The position numbers and the translations under genes were made by a program. The notes below the pieces were generated by a model that searched no databases, was not told where the DNA came from, and saw nothing but the letters and a program-made list of their open reading frames with translations. Below, one piece after another: positions 25,753-35,387 of a stretch of 64,000 nucleotides of DNA. Each line of letters opens with the position of its first letter. The first letter of the stretch is position 1. This DNA comes from Brevibacillus ruminantium (GTDB taxonomy: Bacteria > Bacillota > Bacilli > Brevibacillales > Brevibacillaceae): positions 570,501-634,500 of the forward strand of contig NZ_CP098755.1 in NCBI RefSeq assembly GCF_023746555.1, written 5' to 3'.

Positions 25753-26639
25753 GAGCCAAGATACTTGATCGCACGGCAACAGTCGTTCTCACATTGATTG
25801 CGTTTCTCATCATCATGGCCCTTGTCGGCATGCTCGGGTTTATTCTGTCACAGGGCGGGCACAAGCTCACCGTAGATTTTCTTACCTCACCGCCTAGCAT
25901 TACACAGGCTGGCGGGGGAATTGGTCCGCAGTTGTTCAACTCTTTCTATCTGCTGGTTCTGACCATGCTGTTCGCCTTGCCGCTGGGGATCGGCGCGGGT
26001 ATCTATATGGCGGAATACGCGCCGGAAAACAAGTTCACCCAGTTTATCCGTACCAGTATTGAAGTCCTGTCTTCTCTTCCCTCCATTGTTGTGGGGCTGT
26101 TTGGACTTCTGGTGTTCGTGACGATGACGGGATGGGGGTATACCCTGGTCTCCGGTGCTTTGGCCTTGACCGTCTTCAACCTTCCGTTACTGGTGAGAAT
26201 TACGGAGGATGCCCTGCGAAATGTGCCTCAAAGCCAAAAGGAAGCGAGTCTCGCTTTGGGGATCACCAAATGGAAGACGATCGTGTCGGTGATATTGCCG
26301 GCAGCCTTGCCAGGCATCATCACGGGGGCCATCCTGGCTTCCGGACGGGTATTTGGTGAAGCTGCGGCTTTGCTGTTTACGGCAGGCATGTCTTCTCCCG
26401 ATCTCAATTTCACTGATTTTACCCTAAATAGCTCTACCTCTCCGTTAAATCCATTCCGTCCAGCGGAAACCTTGGCTGTTCACATTTGGAAAGTCAACAG
26501 TGAAGGTCTAACGCCAGATGCGCGGGATGTTGCCGATGGAGCGGCTGCTGTTCTGATCCTGGCTGTCCTGCTGTTTAACGTGTCGGCTCGCTGGTTTGGC
26601 AACTGGCTCTATAAAAAAATGACATCGGGCAGATCGTAG
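25749..26639 (+). CDS. pstA: Phosphate ABC transporter permease PstA
   Basis: 296 residues, about six membrane spans. The ATPase-coupling loop [20 protein letters not shown] is at about residues 162-181. Start ATG overlaps the pstC stop, so translation is coupled. Partner of PstC in high-affinity phosphate uptake. Confidence 0.95.
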   Translation: MRAKILDRTATVVLTLIAFLIIMALVGMLGFILSQGGHKLTVDFLTSPPSITQAGGGIGPQLFNSFYLLVLTMLFALPLGIGAGIYMAEYAPENKFTQFIRTSIEVLSSLPSIVVGLFGLLVFVTMTGWGYTLVSGALALTVFNLPLLVRITEDALRNVPQSQKEASLALGITKWKTIVSVILPAALPGIITGAILASGRVFGEAAALLFTAGMSSPDLNFTDFTLNSSTSPLNPFRPAETLAVHIWKVNSEGLTPDARDVADGAAAVLILAVLLFNVSARWFGNWLYKKMTSGRS

Positions 26640-26655
26640 GAAGAGGGGGAGAAAG

Positions 26656-27432
26656 ATGCAAGCAAACACAGTAGCAGACACGATCATGGAAGTGCGCGAT
26701 GTCTCCGTTTACTATGGGGAAAAACGCGCAGTCACCAATATCAACATGGATATTGAGCGCCATTCCGTCACCGCATTTATCGGTCCATCCGGCTGCGGGA
26801 AGTCGACATTGTTGCGCAGCATGAACCGAATGAATGATTTGGTGCCGAGCTGCCGTGTCACGGGTTCTATCGTGATCGACGGCATTGATGTGATCAATCA
26901 CGAACAAATGAACATGGAAGGTCTGCGTCAGGTCGTTGGCATGGTGTTTCAGCGGGCGAATCCTTTTTTTAAATCGATTTATGAAAACATCGCGTTTGCT
27001 CCGCGCTTCCACGGGATTAAGGGGAAACAGGAGCTGGATGAGCTGGTCGAGCGCAGTTTGCGCAAAGCGGCGCTCTGGGATGAGGTAAAGGATCGCTTGC
27101 GTGAATCGGCCCTGTCCTTGTCAGGGGGGCAGCAACAGCGGCTTTGCATCGCCCGCGCGATTGCGATGGAGCCGACTATTCTTTTGTTGGACGAACCGGC
27201 ATCCGCTCTCGACCCCATCTCCACGATGAAAATCGAAGAGCTGGTCCTGGAGCTGAAAGAAGAGTATACCATCGTAATCGTCACGCACAATCTTCATCAG
27301 GCAGCACGCATCTCTGATAAAACCGCGTTCTTCCTGATGGGTGAGCTGGTTGAGATGAATGATACTGCGAAGATGTTCACCTCTCCGGAAAACGAAAAGA
27401 CAGAAGCGTACATCAGCGGTCGCTTCGGTTGA
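26656..27432 (+). CDS. pstB: Phosphate ABC transporter ATP-binding protein PstB (copy 1)
   Basis: 258 residues. Walker [11 protein letters not shown]-loop [12 protein letters not shown], signature [10 protein letters not shown] and Walker [17 protein letters not shown] are all present. Starts 16 bases after pstA (RBS GGAAGAGGGGGAG), last gene of pstSCAB. Hydrolyses ATP to drive phosphate uptake. The Q-loop region reads QRANPF where most PstB proteins, including copy 2 at 29818, have QHPNPF. No phoU follows. Confidence 0.95.
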   Translation: MQANTVADTIMEVRDVSVYYGEKRAVTNINMDIERHSVTAFIGPSGCGKSTLLRSMNRMNDLVPSCRVTGSIVIDGIDVINHEQMNMEGLRQVVGMVFQRANPFFKSIYENIAFAPRFHGIKGKQELDELVERSLRKAALWDEVKDRLRESALSLSGGQQQRLCIARAIAMEPTILLLDEPASALDPISTMKIEELVLELKEEYTIVIVTHNLHQAARISDKTAFFLMGELVEMNDTAKMFTSPENEKTEAYISGRFG

Positions 27433-27460
27433 TCAGGCTCAGGCCGTTATTCACAGGGTA

Positions 27461-27495
27461 AGTCCCCCGGCAGATCATCTGCCAGGGGACTTTTT
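27461..27495 (+). terminator. Terminator of pstSCAB
   Basis: Stem built from agtcccc/ggggact plus ggcag/ctgcc (27461-27491) followed by TTTTT. Confidence 0.82.
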
Positions 27496-27530
27496 GAATC
27501 CACAGATGGTAATGAAGTGTACCATGCTTC

Positions 27531-29609
27531 TTATTTGGAAAGGGGGATTGCCGTGAGGGGGGAGGTCGAAAGTGGCGGGGCCATCGATTCCGCTTTCTCA
27601 TCTGTTCGGAAAAAGCGAACTTCTTGTTCCAGATCGATCACGATGTTCCCCAGATGCTTGGAATCATGCAGAAACTGTTCAGATAACGAAGAGCTTTCCT
27701 GGGTGGCTGCCACGGTTTGCTGCGTGCTGGCCACGACCTCTTGTGCAGAGAGGGAGAGCTTGTCGACCCGTCGTTTGATTCGTTGGCTTTGTTCGTGGAT
27801 TGCTTGCGAATAGCTGCCAATGGTTTCAAATTCCTCTGTGAGCGTATCTCCGATTTTCACGATTTGGGCAAAAATGCCGGTAACCTTTTGCAAGGTCTGG
27901 ATTCCTTCGACAGTGGCAAGATCAGTCTGTACCATCCGCTCAGATACGAGACTCATGCGTTCCTGGCCGGAAGAGATGGCCTCCTGGATGCGGGTAGTGG
28001 CATCTTCCGTCTGTTCGGAGAGCAGGCGGATCTCTTCTGCTACGACGCCAAAGCCTAAACCTGCCGACCCGGCCCGAGACGCTTCGATACGGGCATTTAG
28101 CGAGAGTAGTTTGGTGCGTTTGGAGATCTGTATGATCAGTTCGAGAATTTCTTTTACGTCATCCATCGTTCCCTGGAGTGAGGCAGCGGCTTCCAGGGAA
28201 GCTTTCATATCATCAGAGATGGTCTGCATGTTGCCTGTGAGCAGCTCGATTGACTGCGTACCCAATGCCGTTTGTTTCCGTGACTCGCGGTTTTTCTCAA
28301 TCGTGGTCTGAATAGAGGCGGCGATACGGGAAATTTCATGGGTAATGTCAGCGACAATCGCATCAATCTGTTCTACCTGAGATTGCTGCAATTCCATCTC
28401 GGCTGAAAGGCGTTCTGTTGCGGCAGCCACCTCGGCTTGCATCGCATGAGACTGGCGGGAGCCTGATCCGACATGATCAGCTACTTTCTTGACGTCGGTG
28501 ATCACCACCTGTATCTTGCCGATGATGGAGCGCATCTGTTCACTCATCCGGTTGAAGCTGTCTGCAAGCTGCCGGATTTCATCATCTGTATCCACCTTCA
28601 TGGTTTGATAGAGATCTCCTTCACTGAAAGAAAACAGCTTGGCCTGTACTTCTTTGAGCGGATTTGTGATTTTTCGAACGTACAGGAAGAGGAAAATGGT
28701 CAGTGCAGCCAGACCCAGCAGCGAGACGATCAGGATGGTCAGCTGGAGACTGCGAACCTCTTTTTCTACTTCAGCGACCGCCTTTAGAACGATCAACCCC
28801 CATTGTAAGTGCTCATCGTAGTCGTGCGCTGCGAAATAGTCCGTCCCATCCAGGTTCATTAAATCGACACCCGTCTTGCCAGCGATCACCTCGCCAACCA
28901 GAGGGAGATGATCCAGGGAGGGCCGCTGCAGCGCATACGTTTTATCGGGATGGGCGACCAGCTTTCCATGACGGTCAACCACCATCACATAGCCGGTTTC
29001 CCCCAGTTTGATGTTCTCGATGAACTCGCTCAGCTTGGGCACGGAGACAAAAGCGACAACGACCCCCGCGAACTCTTCGTTGTCATCGTGCAAAGCAAGA
29101 GAGATCGCGATTTTGGGAAACTCCGTCTCCGAAAAACGGAAGACATCAGATAGGTACGGCGTTTTCTGTTGGCTCGCCTGCTGAAACCAGTCCGATTTTC
29201 GCGGATCGTACTCACTGCTGACCGGTGATCCCGGAAAAGTAAGATAATGTCCGTCCGGCTTTGCCAGCTGCAATTCGGAAATCATCGGGTTTTTCTCAAC
29301 CATATCGGAAAAAATGGAAAACACCTGACTGTTGGTGACTTTTGCATTTCGAAAAGTAGAAGAAAAGGATTCCAAAGAAGTAGCGATGGTATCTACGCGA
29401 CTGTTTACCTCTTGTAAGGTAGAGAGAGAAGCTTCTTGCAACTGCTGCTTGGTTTTTTCATTCAGCATCGTTTTTGCCTGGGAGCCGATAAAAAAGGCAG
29501 TGATGGCCATCATGCTGACAACCATGACTAAAGTCCCGAAGAAAAGTCTGGCGAAAATGGATTTGTACTGAAATGAGGCACCGCTTGCTTCTGCTCTTCT
29601 GTTGATCAT
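27531..29609 (-). CDS. Methyl-accepting chemotaxis protein (dCache sensor)
   Basis: 692 residues; ATG at 29609 preceded by GGGGAGAG (a TTG one codon earlier is possible). N-terminal membrane span (~residues 20-42), extracellular double-Cache sensor at ~60-275, second span (~280-305), HAMP ([13 protein letters not shown]) and a cytoplasmic signalling coiled coil. The hairpin tip reads [20 protein letters not shown] then [18 protein letters not shown], deviating from the usual QTNLLALNAAIEAARAGE. It lies on the opposite strand between pstSCAB and the second pstB, so a phosphate-related cue is conceivable, but that is guesswork. Confidence 0.92.
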   Translation of the reverse strand: MINRRAEASGASFQYKSIFARLFFGTLVMVVSMMAITAFFIGSQAKTMLNEKTKQQLQEASLSTLQEVNSRVDTIATSLESFSSTFRNAKVTNSQVFSIFSDMVEKNPMISELQLAKPDGHYLTFPGSPVSSEYDPRKSDWFQQASQQKTPYLSDVFRFSETEFPKIAISLALHDDNEEFAGVVVAFVSVPKLSEFIENIKLGETGYVMVVDRHGKLVAHPDKTYALQRPSLDHLPLVGEVIAGKTGVDLMNLDGTDYFAAHDYDEHLQWGLIVLKAVAEVEKEVRSLQLTILIVSLLGLAALTIFLFLYVRKITNPLKEVQAKLFSFSEGDLYQTMKVDTDDEIRQLADSFNRMSEQMRSIIGKIQVVITDVKKVADHVGSGSRQSHAMQAEVAAATERLSAEMELQQSQVEQIDAIVADITHEISRIAASIQTTIEKNRESRKQTALGTQSIELLTGNMQTISDDMKASLEAAASLQGTMDDVKEILELIIQISKRTKLLSLNARIEASRAGSAGLGFGVVAEEIRLLSEQTEDATTRIQEAISSGQERMSLVSERMVQTDLATVEGIQTLQKVTGIFAQIVKIGDTLTEEFETIGSYSQAIHEQSQRIKRRVDKLSLSAQEVVASTQQTVAATQESSSLSEQFLHDSKHLGNIVIDLEQEVRFFRTDEKAESMAPPLSTSPLTAIPLSK

Positions 29610-29717
29610 CAATGTCTCTCCCCTATTCCATATCTCTAGTCCTATTGTAGGTATTGCCTATGAGAGAGTCGATTGGTTCGCAGGAAGATTTACCAAATCT
29701 TTACCCGGACTGAAATC

Positions 29718-29771
29718 TTTATGGAAACTTAATAATTCATAAACAATCCGACAACAATCGAGAGGTATAGT
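29718..29771 (+). promoter_or_regulatory. PhoP-box array and -10 of the second pstB
   Basis: TTTATG (29718), TTAATA (29729), TAAACA (29740) and ACAACA (29751) begin exactly 11 bases apart. TATAGT at 29766-29771 lies nine bases after the last hexamer, the same geometry as at pstS. Confidence 0.8.
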
Positions 29772-29817
29772 TTTAGGCGTACCAATTACAGAAGAGAGAC
29801 GAAGGAGAGAAAACCGT

Positions 29818-30570
29818 ATGAGCGTAATTTCAGTACGGGAGTTGAACCTCTACTACGGTAAGCAGCAAGCCCTTCATCATATAGATCTGGATGTTGAGTC
29901 TGACTCGATAACAGCATTAATCGGCCCTTCAGGCTGTGGAAAATCAACCTTTTTACGCACGTTGAACAGGATGAATGATTCTGTTCCCCACACACGCATT
30001 ACGGGTACCGTGAAGGTATTTGATGAAGATATCTACAGTGGAAAAGTAGATGTTGAGCATCTCCGTAAAAACATCGGGATGGTGTTTCAGCATCCCAACC
30101 CGTTTCCCAAGAGCATCTTCGATAATATCGCCTATGGTCCGAGACTGCACGGCATCCGTGACCGACAGACCTTGGACGAGATTGTGGAAAAAAGTCTGAA
30201 GGCGTCTGCGCTGTGGGATGAAGTGAAGGATGTTCTGCACAAGTCAGCCCTGGGCTTGTCGGGCGGCCAGCAGCAGCGTCTCTGCATTGCACGCGCACTG
30301 GCAGTCAATCCGCAAATCCTGTTGATGGACGAACCGACTTCCGCACTCGATCCGATTTCGACTGCAAAGATTGAGGAGCTGCTGGCGGACTTGAAATCGA
30401 CCTACACGATTGTCATCGTGACACATAATATGCAGCAGGCCGCGCGCATTTCGGACAAAACAGCATTTTTCCTCAACGGAGAGCTGGTGGAATTCGACTC
30501 CACGCCGGTCATTTTCCAAAATCCCTGTGACAAGCGGACAGAGGATTACATTACGGGACGCTTTGGATAA
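29818..30570 (+). CDS. pstB: Phosphate ABC transporter ATP-binding protein PstB (copy 2)
   Basis: 250 residues with Walker [11 protein letters not shown]-loop [11 protein letters not shown], signature [10 protein letters not shown] and Walker [30 protein letters not shown] full-length second PstB about 2.4 kb after the first and in its own transcription unit, with its own PhoP-box array and terminator. Bacillus subtilis also has two pst ATPases (pstBA, pstBB), but adjacent in one operon; here a chemoreceptor gene separates them. It presumably shares PstC/PstA. Confidence 0.93.
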   Translation: MSVISVRELNLYYGKQQALHHIDLDVESDSITALIGPSGCGKSTFLRTLNRMNDSVPHTRITGTVKVFDEDIYSGKVDVEHLRKNIGMVFQHPNPFPKSIFDNIAYGPRLHGIRDRQTLDEIVEKSLKASALWDEVKDVLHKSALGLSGGQQQRLCIARALAVNPQILLMDEPTSALDPISTAKIEELLADLKSTYTIVIVTHNMQQAARISDKTAFFLNGELVEFDSTPVIFQNPCDKRTEDYITGRFG

Positions 30571-30643
30571 AAAAGGCAAGAGTGGAAATGAGGAAGAAGA
30601 GAGATAGCGGAAGAGTCGATGAACAAAAGAACGATTACAGAGG

Positions 30644-30676
30644 AAGAGCGACGATCATGGTCGCTCTTTTTTATTT
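30644..30676 (+). terminator. Terminator of the second pstB
   Basis: 9-bp stem 30644-30652 / 30660-30668 (AAGAGCGAC type) followed by TTTTTTATTTT. Confidence 0.88.
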
Positions 30677-30820
30677 TGAAGTTGGAGGAAAAGCGCTGAA
30701 CCAAATGGTGGATTCTCGTGACCACACATTTGGAAAAATGAGGATAACATTCGTTAGGGAGGGAAAAATAGGAACTGCAACTTCAGGTAATGAAGGAATG
30801 AATCTCAGGAGGAGATGGCG

Positions 30821-31213
30821 ATGTGGCAAGGGTGGCCCTTGGAGAGGGTCTTGTTGCTGTTTGTTGGGCTTGCGTTTTCGATGCTTTTTGTGCAAGTAAC
30901 CATGTTTCATTCCCGGCAGAATTTTCGTCACTGGGCGATGTGGATACCCGTTATTGAAGCCCCTCTGTTTGCGGTAACCGCCATTGTTTTGGCATTTCTC
31001 AATGCAGGCTGGCTGCGCCTCTTGTTTGCCCTGTTCATGTGGATTGGACTGGTCGGTGGCTTGTATGGCGCTTATCTGCATACGGTTGGAGTAGGTCAGC
31101 GTGTAGGGGGCTATTCCCAAAGTCAAAACTTTCTCGTGGGTCCGCCGATCATGCTCCCCCTTATGATGACGGCGATGTCAGCGCTCGGGCTGCTGGCCCT
31201 GTACTGGGGGTGA
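30821..31213 (+). CDS. Four-span integral membrane protein of unknown function (130 aa), first gene of GMC operon
   Basis: ATG at 30821 chosen over 30815 because it sits 7 bases after AGGAGG. Four hydrophobic segments (LLLFVGLAFSMLFVQVTMF; WIPVIEAPLFAVTAIVLAFL; LLFALFMWIGLVGGLYGAYL; MLPLMMTAMSALGLLALYW) with short loops and no catalytic motif. It starts an operon with a gluconate-dehydrogenase small subunit (6 bases away) and a GMC oxidoreductase. It may be the membrane anchor of that complex, which is inference from position. Confidence 0.8.
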   Translation: MWQGWPLERVLLLFVGLAFSMLFVQVTMFHSRQNFRHWAMWIPVIEAPLFAVTAIVLAFLNAGWLRLLFALFMWIGLVGGLYGAYLHTVGVGQRVGGYSQSQNFLVGPPIMLPLMMTAMSALGLLALYWG

Positions 31214-31219
31214 ACAGCG

Positions 31220-31822
31220 ATGGCAAAAAATAGTCACTACCCTGCTTACGATGTCTGGGAGGAGCACAGCGAGTGGGACCCCCACACTCGGAAAATTGTA
31301 GGCAGTCGAAAAACGCCACAGGTGGCCTGCCAGTTTTTGACCAAGGAAGAGTCGATGCTGCTCCAGACCATCGTCAGTGTGTTGGTAGATGAACACAGGT
31401 TGGAGGTGCTGACGTACGTCACGCAGCATCTGGATGAGTCACTGGCCAGTCCGATTGGCGAATCGCAGCGAAAAGTGGGCCTTCCCCCGAAAAAAGAGCT
31501 CTTCCGCATGGGCCTTGCCGGGATTAACGAGGAGAGCCACTTTCACTACCACACTGATTTTATTGCCTTAAAACGAGAAGAGCAGCAGACTGTACTGGAG
31601 GAAATCGCGGCGAACCGGGCCAGTCATGCTTCTTCCTGGTCACAGGTACAGGCTAAAGACTTCTTTCAAAAGCTGCTGCACGACACAGTCAGCGCGTATT
31701 ATTCTCATCCGCTGGTCTGGTCCGATATCGGGTACGGCGGTCCGGCTTATCCGCGCGGCTATGTCCGGGTAGAAAAAGGGTTGACCGACCCCTGGGAGGC
31801 GAAAGCGGATGGAAAATCGTGA
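31220..31822 (+). CDS. Gluconate 2-dehydrogenase subunit 3-like protein
   Basis: 200 residues; ATG after GGGGGTGA. Matches the small-subunit family of membrane-bound flavin dehydrogenases (FLTKEESMLLQTIVSVLVDE near residue 40, KDFFQKLLHDTVSAYYSHP and a conserved WSDIGYGGPAYPRGYV near the C-terminus). No obvious twin-arginine signal is visible, unlike many family members. Overlaps the GMC gene by 14 bases. Likely helps assemble or stabilise the flavin subunit. Confidence 0.87.
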   Translation: MAKNSHYPAYDVWEEHSEWDPHTRKIVGSRKTPQVACQFLTKEESMLLQTIVSVLVDEHRLEVLTYVTQHLDESLASPIGESQRKVGLPPKKELFRMGLAGINEESHFHYHTDFIALKREEQQTVLEEIAANRASHASSWSQVQAKDFFQKLLHDTVSAYYSHPLVWSDIGYGGPAYPRGYVRVEKGLTDPWEAKADGKS

Positions 31823-33446
31823 CCCGGTCACCCATCATAGTGACCACTACCAAGGCCATCGATCCAAGCAGCTTGATCAGCGGAAATACGCAGATGGCGC
31901 TGACGTCTGTATTGTGGGAGCGGGAGCGGCCGGCGGAGTTCTCGCCTATGAACTGGCACAGGCAGGGCTGAAGGTGGTCGTCATTGAAGCGGGACCTTTT
32001 TGGAATCCGCAGACCGATTTTGCCAGCGACGAATTGACGATGAGAAATTTGGGCTGGCAAGAAACCCGGCTGGTGGACGGGAAAAACCCTCTGCGCCTCG
32101 GCCATAACAACTCTGGTCGAGGCGTCGGGGGAGGAACGGTTCACTTTACCGGTGTGTTTCTGCGATTTCATGAAAGCGACTTTATGACAAAAACGGTGGA
32201 CGGGGTCGGGGAGGATTGGCCGATTCGCTACCAGGACCTGGCTCCCTACTACGATAAAATCGATCGGGAAATTGCCGTCTCTGGCCCCGACCACTTTCCC
32301 TGGGGAGCCTTTCGCGGACCATATCCGTACCCGGTACGGGAACCCATCAGTGCAAACTCGCAGTTGTTTCGCGAGGCATGTGCCAAGCTGGGGATGGACA
32401 GTGTCGTAGCGCCGCTGGCCATTTTGTCTGGTCCGTTCGACGGTCGGCCGCCCTGCATCAACCGCGGTTTTTGCAACCAAGGGTGCATGCCAAACGCCAA
32501 ATACAGCGGATTGATCCACCACATCCCCAAGGCGATCCAGGAGGGGGCAGAGGTGTTGTCCGACTGTATGGTCACCGAAATCTTGACAGATGGCTCGCGG
32601 GTTACCGGCGTGGTGTTTTCGCATGATGGAAAGACCTACAGACAGACTGCGAGGGTGATTATTCTCGCCGGCTTTGTGGTCGAGACACCGCGACTGCTTC
32701 TTCACTCGGCTACGCCTCATTTCCCCGATGGATTGGCCAATTCCAGCGGATGGGTGGGAAAAGCGATCATGCCGCATTCCAGTCAGGATGTGTATGGGAT
32801 TCTGCCCGATGAGGTCAGGCTGTACAAAGGCACTCCTGTCTTGGCGCTGACCCAACATTTTTATGAAACCGATCGGGAGCGAGGCTTTGCCAGAGGATAT
32901 ACACTCAACGCCCATGGTTCTCGCCCGGTATCTATGGCGGGCGGGATCGCCGCCGAACGGCTGGATGGGCGTTTTCTGTGGGGGAAGTCACTCAGGGAAA
33001 CGATGCTGGATTACAACCACTATGCCCGTGTTACGCTGGTGGGTGAGGTCCTGCCCAACCCGCAAAATTGTGTGACCCTGAGCGGAGAAAAAGACGAATA
33101 CGGGATGCCTGTACCCAAGGTAACCTTTAGCTATGGTGAAAATGATCAGAAAATGATTGCTCATGCAATTAAGCAAATGAATCGATTGATCGAAGCGATG
33201 GGCGGAAAGCCGCAGCATGTGGTTGACGATACCGCTCATTTGATGGGCGGCTGCCGAATGGGGAATGACCCGAATACATCGGTAGTAAATGAATTTGGGC
33301 AGTCCCATGATATACCGAATCTGTTTATTGCTGGTGCTTCGACATTTGTTACCTCGAGCGGGAGCAACCCGACCAATACAGTAATGGCACTGGCTGCACG
33401 AACTGCAGATAAACTGATTGAAGCCATGAGACAGCAGGAGTTGTAG
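31809..33446 (+). CDS. GMC family FAD-dependent oxidoreductase
   Basis: 545 residues. FAD-binding Rossmann motif VGAGAAGGVLAYELAQAG at about residues 36-53. GRGVGGGTVHFTG is the flavin-covering segment. A cysteine-rich stretch CINRGFCNQGCMPNAK lies near residue 217. The C-terminal active site shows the catalytic His in TAHLMGGCRMG and SSGSNPTNT. It most resembles gluconate/sorbitol-type dehydrogenases that pair with a subunit-3 protein. Substrate unknown: a sugar acid or polyol is likely. No cytochrome subunit is encoded here. Confidence 0.9.
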   Translation: MENRDPVTHHSDHYQGHRSKQLDQRKYADGADVCIVGAGAAGGVLAYELAQAGLKVVVIEAGPFWNPQTDFASDELTMRNLGWQETRLVDGKNPLRLGHNNSGRGVGGGTVHFTGVFLRFHESDFMTKTVDGVGEDWPIRYQDLAPYYDKIDREIAVSGPDHFPWGAFRGPYPYPVREPISANSQLFREACAKLGMDSVVAPLAILSGPFDGRPPCINRGFCNQGCMPNAKYSGLIHHIPKAIQEGAEVLSDCMVTEILTDGSRVTGVVFSHDGKTYRQTARVIILAGFVVETPRLLLHSATPHFPDGLANSSGWVGKAIMPHSSQDVYGILPDEVRLYKGTPVLALTQHFYETDRERGFARGYTLNAHGSRPVSMAGGIAAERLDGRFLWGKSLRETMLDYNHYARVTLVGEVLPNPQNCVTLSGEKDEYGMPVPKVTFSYGENDQKMIAHAIKQMNRLIEAMGGKPQHVVDDTAHLMGGCRMGNDPNTSVVNEFGQSHDIPNLFIAGASTFVTSSGSNPTNTVMALAARTADKLIEAMRQQEL

Positions 33447-33539
33447 GACACGTTCATGGATTTGTCGAATCATATCTTCCCTGCCTTATGTCTGTGTAGT
33501 ATACTGAAAGTCAGATACGCAAGGCAAAGGTGGGTTTTT

Positions 33540-33875
33540 ATGGACACAGATCTGATGCAGGTGTTGTATTTGTCTGAGATCTACAAGCTGCTCGGTGACA
33601 AAACACGCTTGACGATCATGGCTCTCTTGCAAATACAATCCTTTTGTGTGCGAGATCTCGTCGAGATTCTGCAAACGTCCCAACCATCTGTCTCTCAGCA
33701 CTTAGCCAAATTGAAAACACACGGATTGGTCAAGGAAAAACGCAAGGGACCATGGGTGTATTACTCCCTCAATACGGAGTGCTCACCAACCATCCGGCAA
33801 ATTTTGCAGCATTTACCGGATGTTTCGCCAATCGTTAAAGTCAAACAGGAAACAGCAGCTCATTCGCTCAGATAA
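33540..33875 (+). CDS. ArsR-family winged-helix transcriptional regulator
   Basis: 111 residues; ATG at 33540 after AAGGTGGG. Helix-turn-helix core LLGDKTRLTIMALLQIQ, VRDLVEILQTSQPSVSQHLA and wing KEKRKGPWVYYSL are typical of ArsR repressors. The usual metal-binding CxC in helix alpha-3 is absent; there is one Cys at residue 33 (SFCVRDL) and one at 82, so the signal may not be a metal. Target genes cannot be told from the sequence. Ends at a 16-bp bidirectional terminator. Confidence 0.88.
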   Translation: MDTDLMQVLYLSEIYKLLGDKTRLTIMALLQIQSFCVRDLVEILQTSQPSVSQHLAKLKTHGLVKEKRKGPWVYYSLNTECSPTIRQILQHLPDVSPIVKVKQETAAHSLR

Positions 33876-33884
33876 GTCATAACG

Positions 33885-33922
33885 AAAAAAGCGTTGGATC
33901 AGCCCAGATCCAACGCTTTTTT
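33885..33922. terminator. Bidirectional terminator between regulator and glutaredoxin-like gene
   Basis: Perfect 16-bp stem 33885-33900 / 33907-33922 with A-run on one side and T-run on the other; it contains the stop of the minus-strand gene. Confidence 0.93.
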
Positions 33923-34150
33923 CAATTGTTCCTTGTCAAATCCGTGGATGACGGTGCGGTCCCCGTTTTCCTCTTCGATTAGTGTAACAGGGGTCATATT
34001 GGCGCCAAGCGAAATTGCTTCCTGGAAAAAAATGTCATTTTCACGGATATCTCGATCCTCGAAGGAGACATTTTGCTGCGTGAGCCACATTTTTTCCTCT
34101 TGGCAAGGGCCACAGGTTTGCTGTGTATAAACAATAATGGTACGGGCCAT
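33899..34150 (-). CDS. Glutaredoxin-like thioredoxin-fold protein
   Basis: 83 residues. Redox motif CGPC near residue 13 (YTQQTCGPCQEEK), then FEDRDIREN and TPVTLIEEENG (the cis-Pro loop TPV), the order seen in NrdH/glutaredoxin-like proteins. The CGPC sequence is closer to thioredoxin than to classical glutaredoxin CPYC. A cytosolic disulfide reductase is likely. Single-gene minus-strand unit. Confidence 0.87.
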   Translation of the reverse strand: MARTIIVYTQQTCGPCQEEKMWLTQQNVSFEDRDIRENDIFFQEAISLGANMTPVTLIEEENGDRTVIHGFDKEQLKKALDLG

Positions 34151-34425
34151 AGTAGATTCTCCTCTCGAAATAAGGGATTGCCAAATGATTCGTGATCAAC
34201 AAGCCGGGTTCCTGCTGATTCCTTTCGAATAGAGTGTCCAAAGTGTGCCGGATCGCATCAGGGAGCATTCACCAGAAACCGGATTTTGCCTGGACAGAGT
34301 AAGAAAAGGACAGGTTTTTGCCCCTTTTAGTGAGTCCAGTTGCAATTCCTGGATACAAATGAGGTGCATACAAGCCTATGACTCCGCGCACATTATACTC
34401 AGTGACGTGGAGGAGGTGAATAGAC

Positions 34426-34617
34426 GTGCCGAAAAAGAACAACCCAGCAGCTATGAACCAAGCGATGCAAAACCAAGCGATGCAAAACCAGACTGCAACC
34501 AATGCAACTGAATTTGCAAGTGAGACCAACGTGTCGGAAGTGCGCCGCCAAAACCAGCAATCTGCTGCAAAAGCTGCGCAAAAAGCTCCCGTTCAAGGAC
34601 AACAACCGACTGAATAA
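34426..34617 (+). CDS. sspE: Gamma-type small acid-soluble spore protein
   Basis: 63 residues, Gln/Asn/Ala-rich, with the diagnostic FASETNVSEVRRQNQQSA after a repeated MQNQAMQNQT segment. GTG start at 34426 behind GGAGGAGGTG. Gamma-type SASPs are stored in the forespore and degraded on germination as an amino-acid reserve. This one has a single FASETN motif, whereas Bacillus subtilis SspE has two. A forespore promoter is expected upstream, but I cannot identify it with confidence. Confidence 0.88.
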   Translation: MPKKNNPAAMNQAMQNQAMQNQTATNATEFASETNVSEVRRQNQQSAAKAAQKAPVQGQQPTE

Positions 34618-34632
34618 CAAGTTTTCGCATTT

Positions 34633-34660
34633 ACCCCCGCAGCTTTTGCGGGGGTTGTTT
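34633..34660 (+). terminator. Terminator of the SASP gene
   Basis: 9-bp GC-rich stem 34633-34641 / 34647-34655 (ACCCCCGCA type) followed by TTGTTT. Confidence 0.8.
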
Positions 34661-34734
34661 GCATGCATACTTGCCAATCATGGATGGAGAGTGATATGTT
34701 GACAGCAAACTTTAGTCAGGGAGAAGAGACGGAC

Positions 34735-35142
34735 ATGATACTTGGCATCGGGACCGATATCGTAGAAATTACGCGCATACATACGCTTGTAAAACGGCAG
34801 CCTCAGTTGCTGAACCGAATCTTTACGGAATCAGAAAGAGAGCAGATGGCAGGAAAAGGCGAAGTCAGGCTCGCAGAGTATGTAGCCGGACGATTCGCGG
34901 CAAAAGAAGCAGGTGCAAAAGCGTTGGGAACCGGTATCGGGAAAACAGTCGGATTTCATGATATGCAGATTATTTCCACACCCAGCGGGAAGCCTGAAAT
35001 GACAATTAGTGAAGCCGCTTGTCAAAGACTTGGAAGAAACGCAGAACATCTGCGGGTTCATCTCAGTATTTCCCACAGCAAGGAATATGCCGTAGCCCAG
35101 GTCGTTTTGGAATGGACGGAAGGAGAAGCACCGAAGAACTGA
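34735..35142 (+). CDS. acpS: Holo-[acyl-carrier-protein] synthase AcpS
   Basis: 135 residues; ATG at 34735 gives the canonical start MILGIGTDIVEI, with GGGAGAAGAG upstream. Motifs GIGTDIVEITRI (Mg-binding Asp) and FAAKEAGAKALGTGIG (catalytic Glu-Lys) are present, and the protein ends SISHSKEYAVAQV. Transfers 4'-phosphopantetheine from CoA to acyl carrier protein. A possible promoter is TTGCCA (34671)-18-TATGTT. The acpS-ydcC-alr order matches Bacillus subtilis. Confidence 0.95.
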   Translation: MILGIGTDIVEITRIHTLVKRQPQLLNRIFTESEREQMAGKGEVRLAEYVAGRFAAKEAGAKALGTGIGKTVGFHDMQIISTPSGKPEMTISEAACQRLGRNAEHLRVHLSISHSKEYAVAQVVLEWTEGEAPKN

Positions 35143-35387
35143 AACTTGTCTGCATATTGGGACGAGGTCGCACATAGATTTATATCGCGTAGATTAGGAG
35201 GGACTACCTGTTCTGGCGGGACTGGGAGTTTGCTGCTGATCAGCGGGATCAAGTCGACCTCAATGTGCGACAAACAGAGAGAATGACAGGATGCGCGCTG
35301 ATCGGAAATCGGACTGACAGATTTCCCAGGAAATAGACAGGCGAGCCCTTCTTCGTCGAAAAATGCAGACAAGGAGGAGTTCATTGA

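Noticed and set aside
34151..34425. Sigma-G promoter before the SASP gene
   Set aside because: TGCATA and CATTATA are present but about 20 bases apart, too far for a confident call; nothing else was seen in this stretch.
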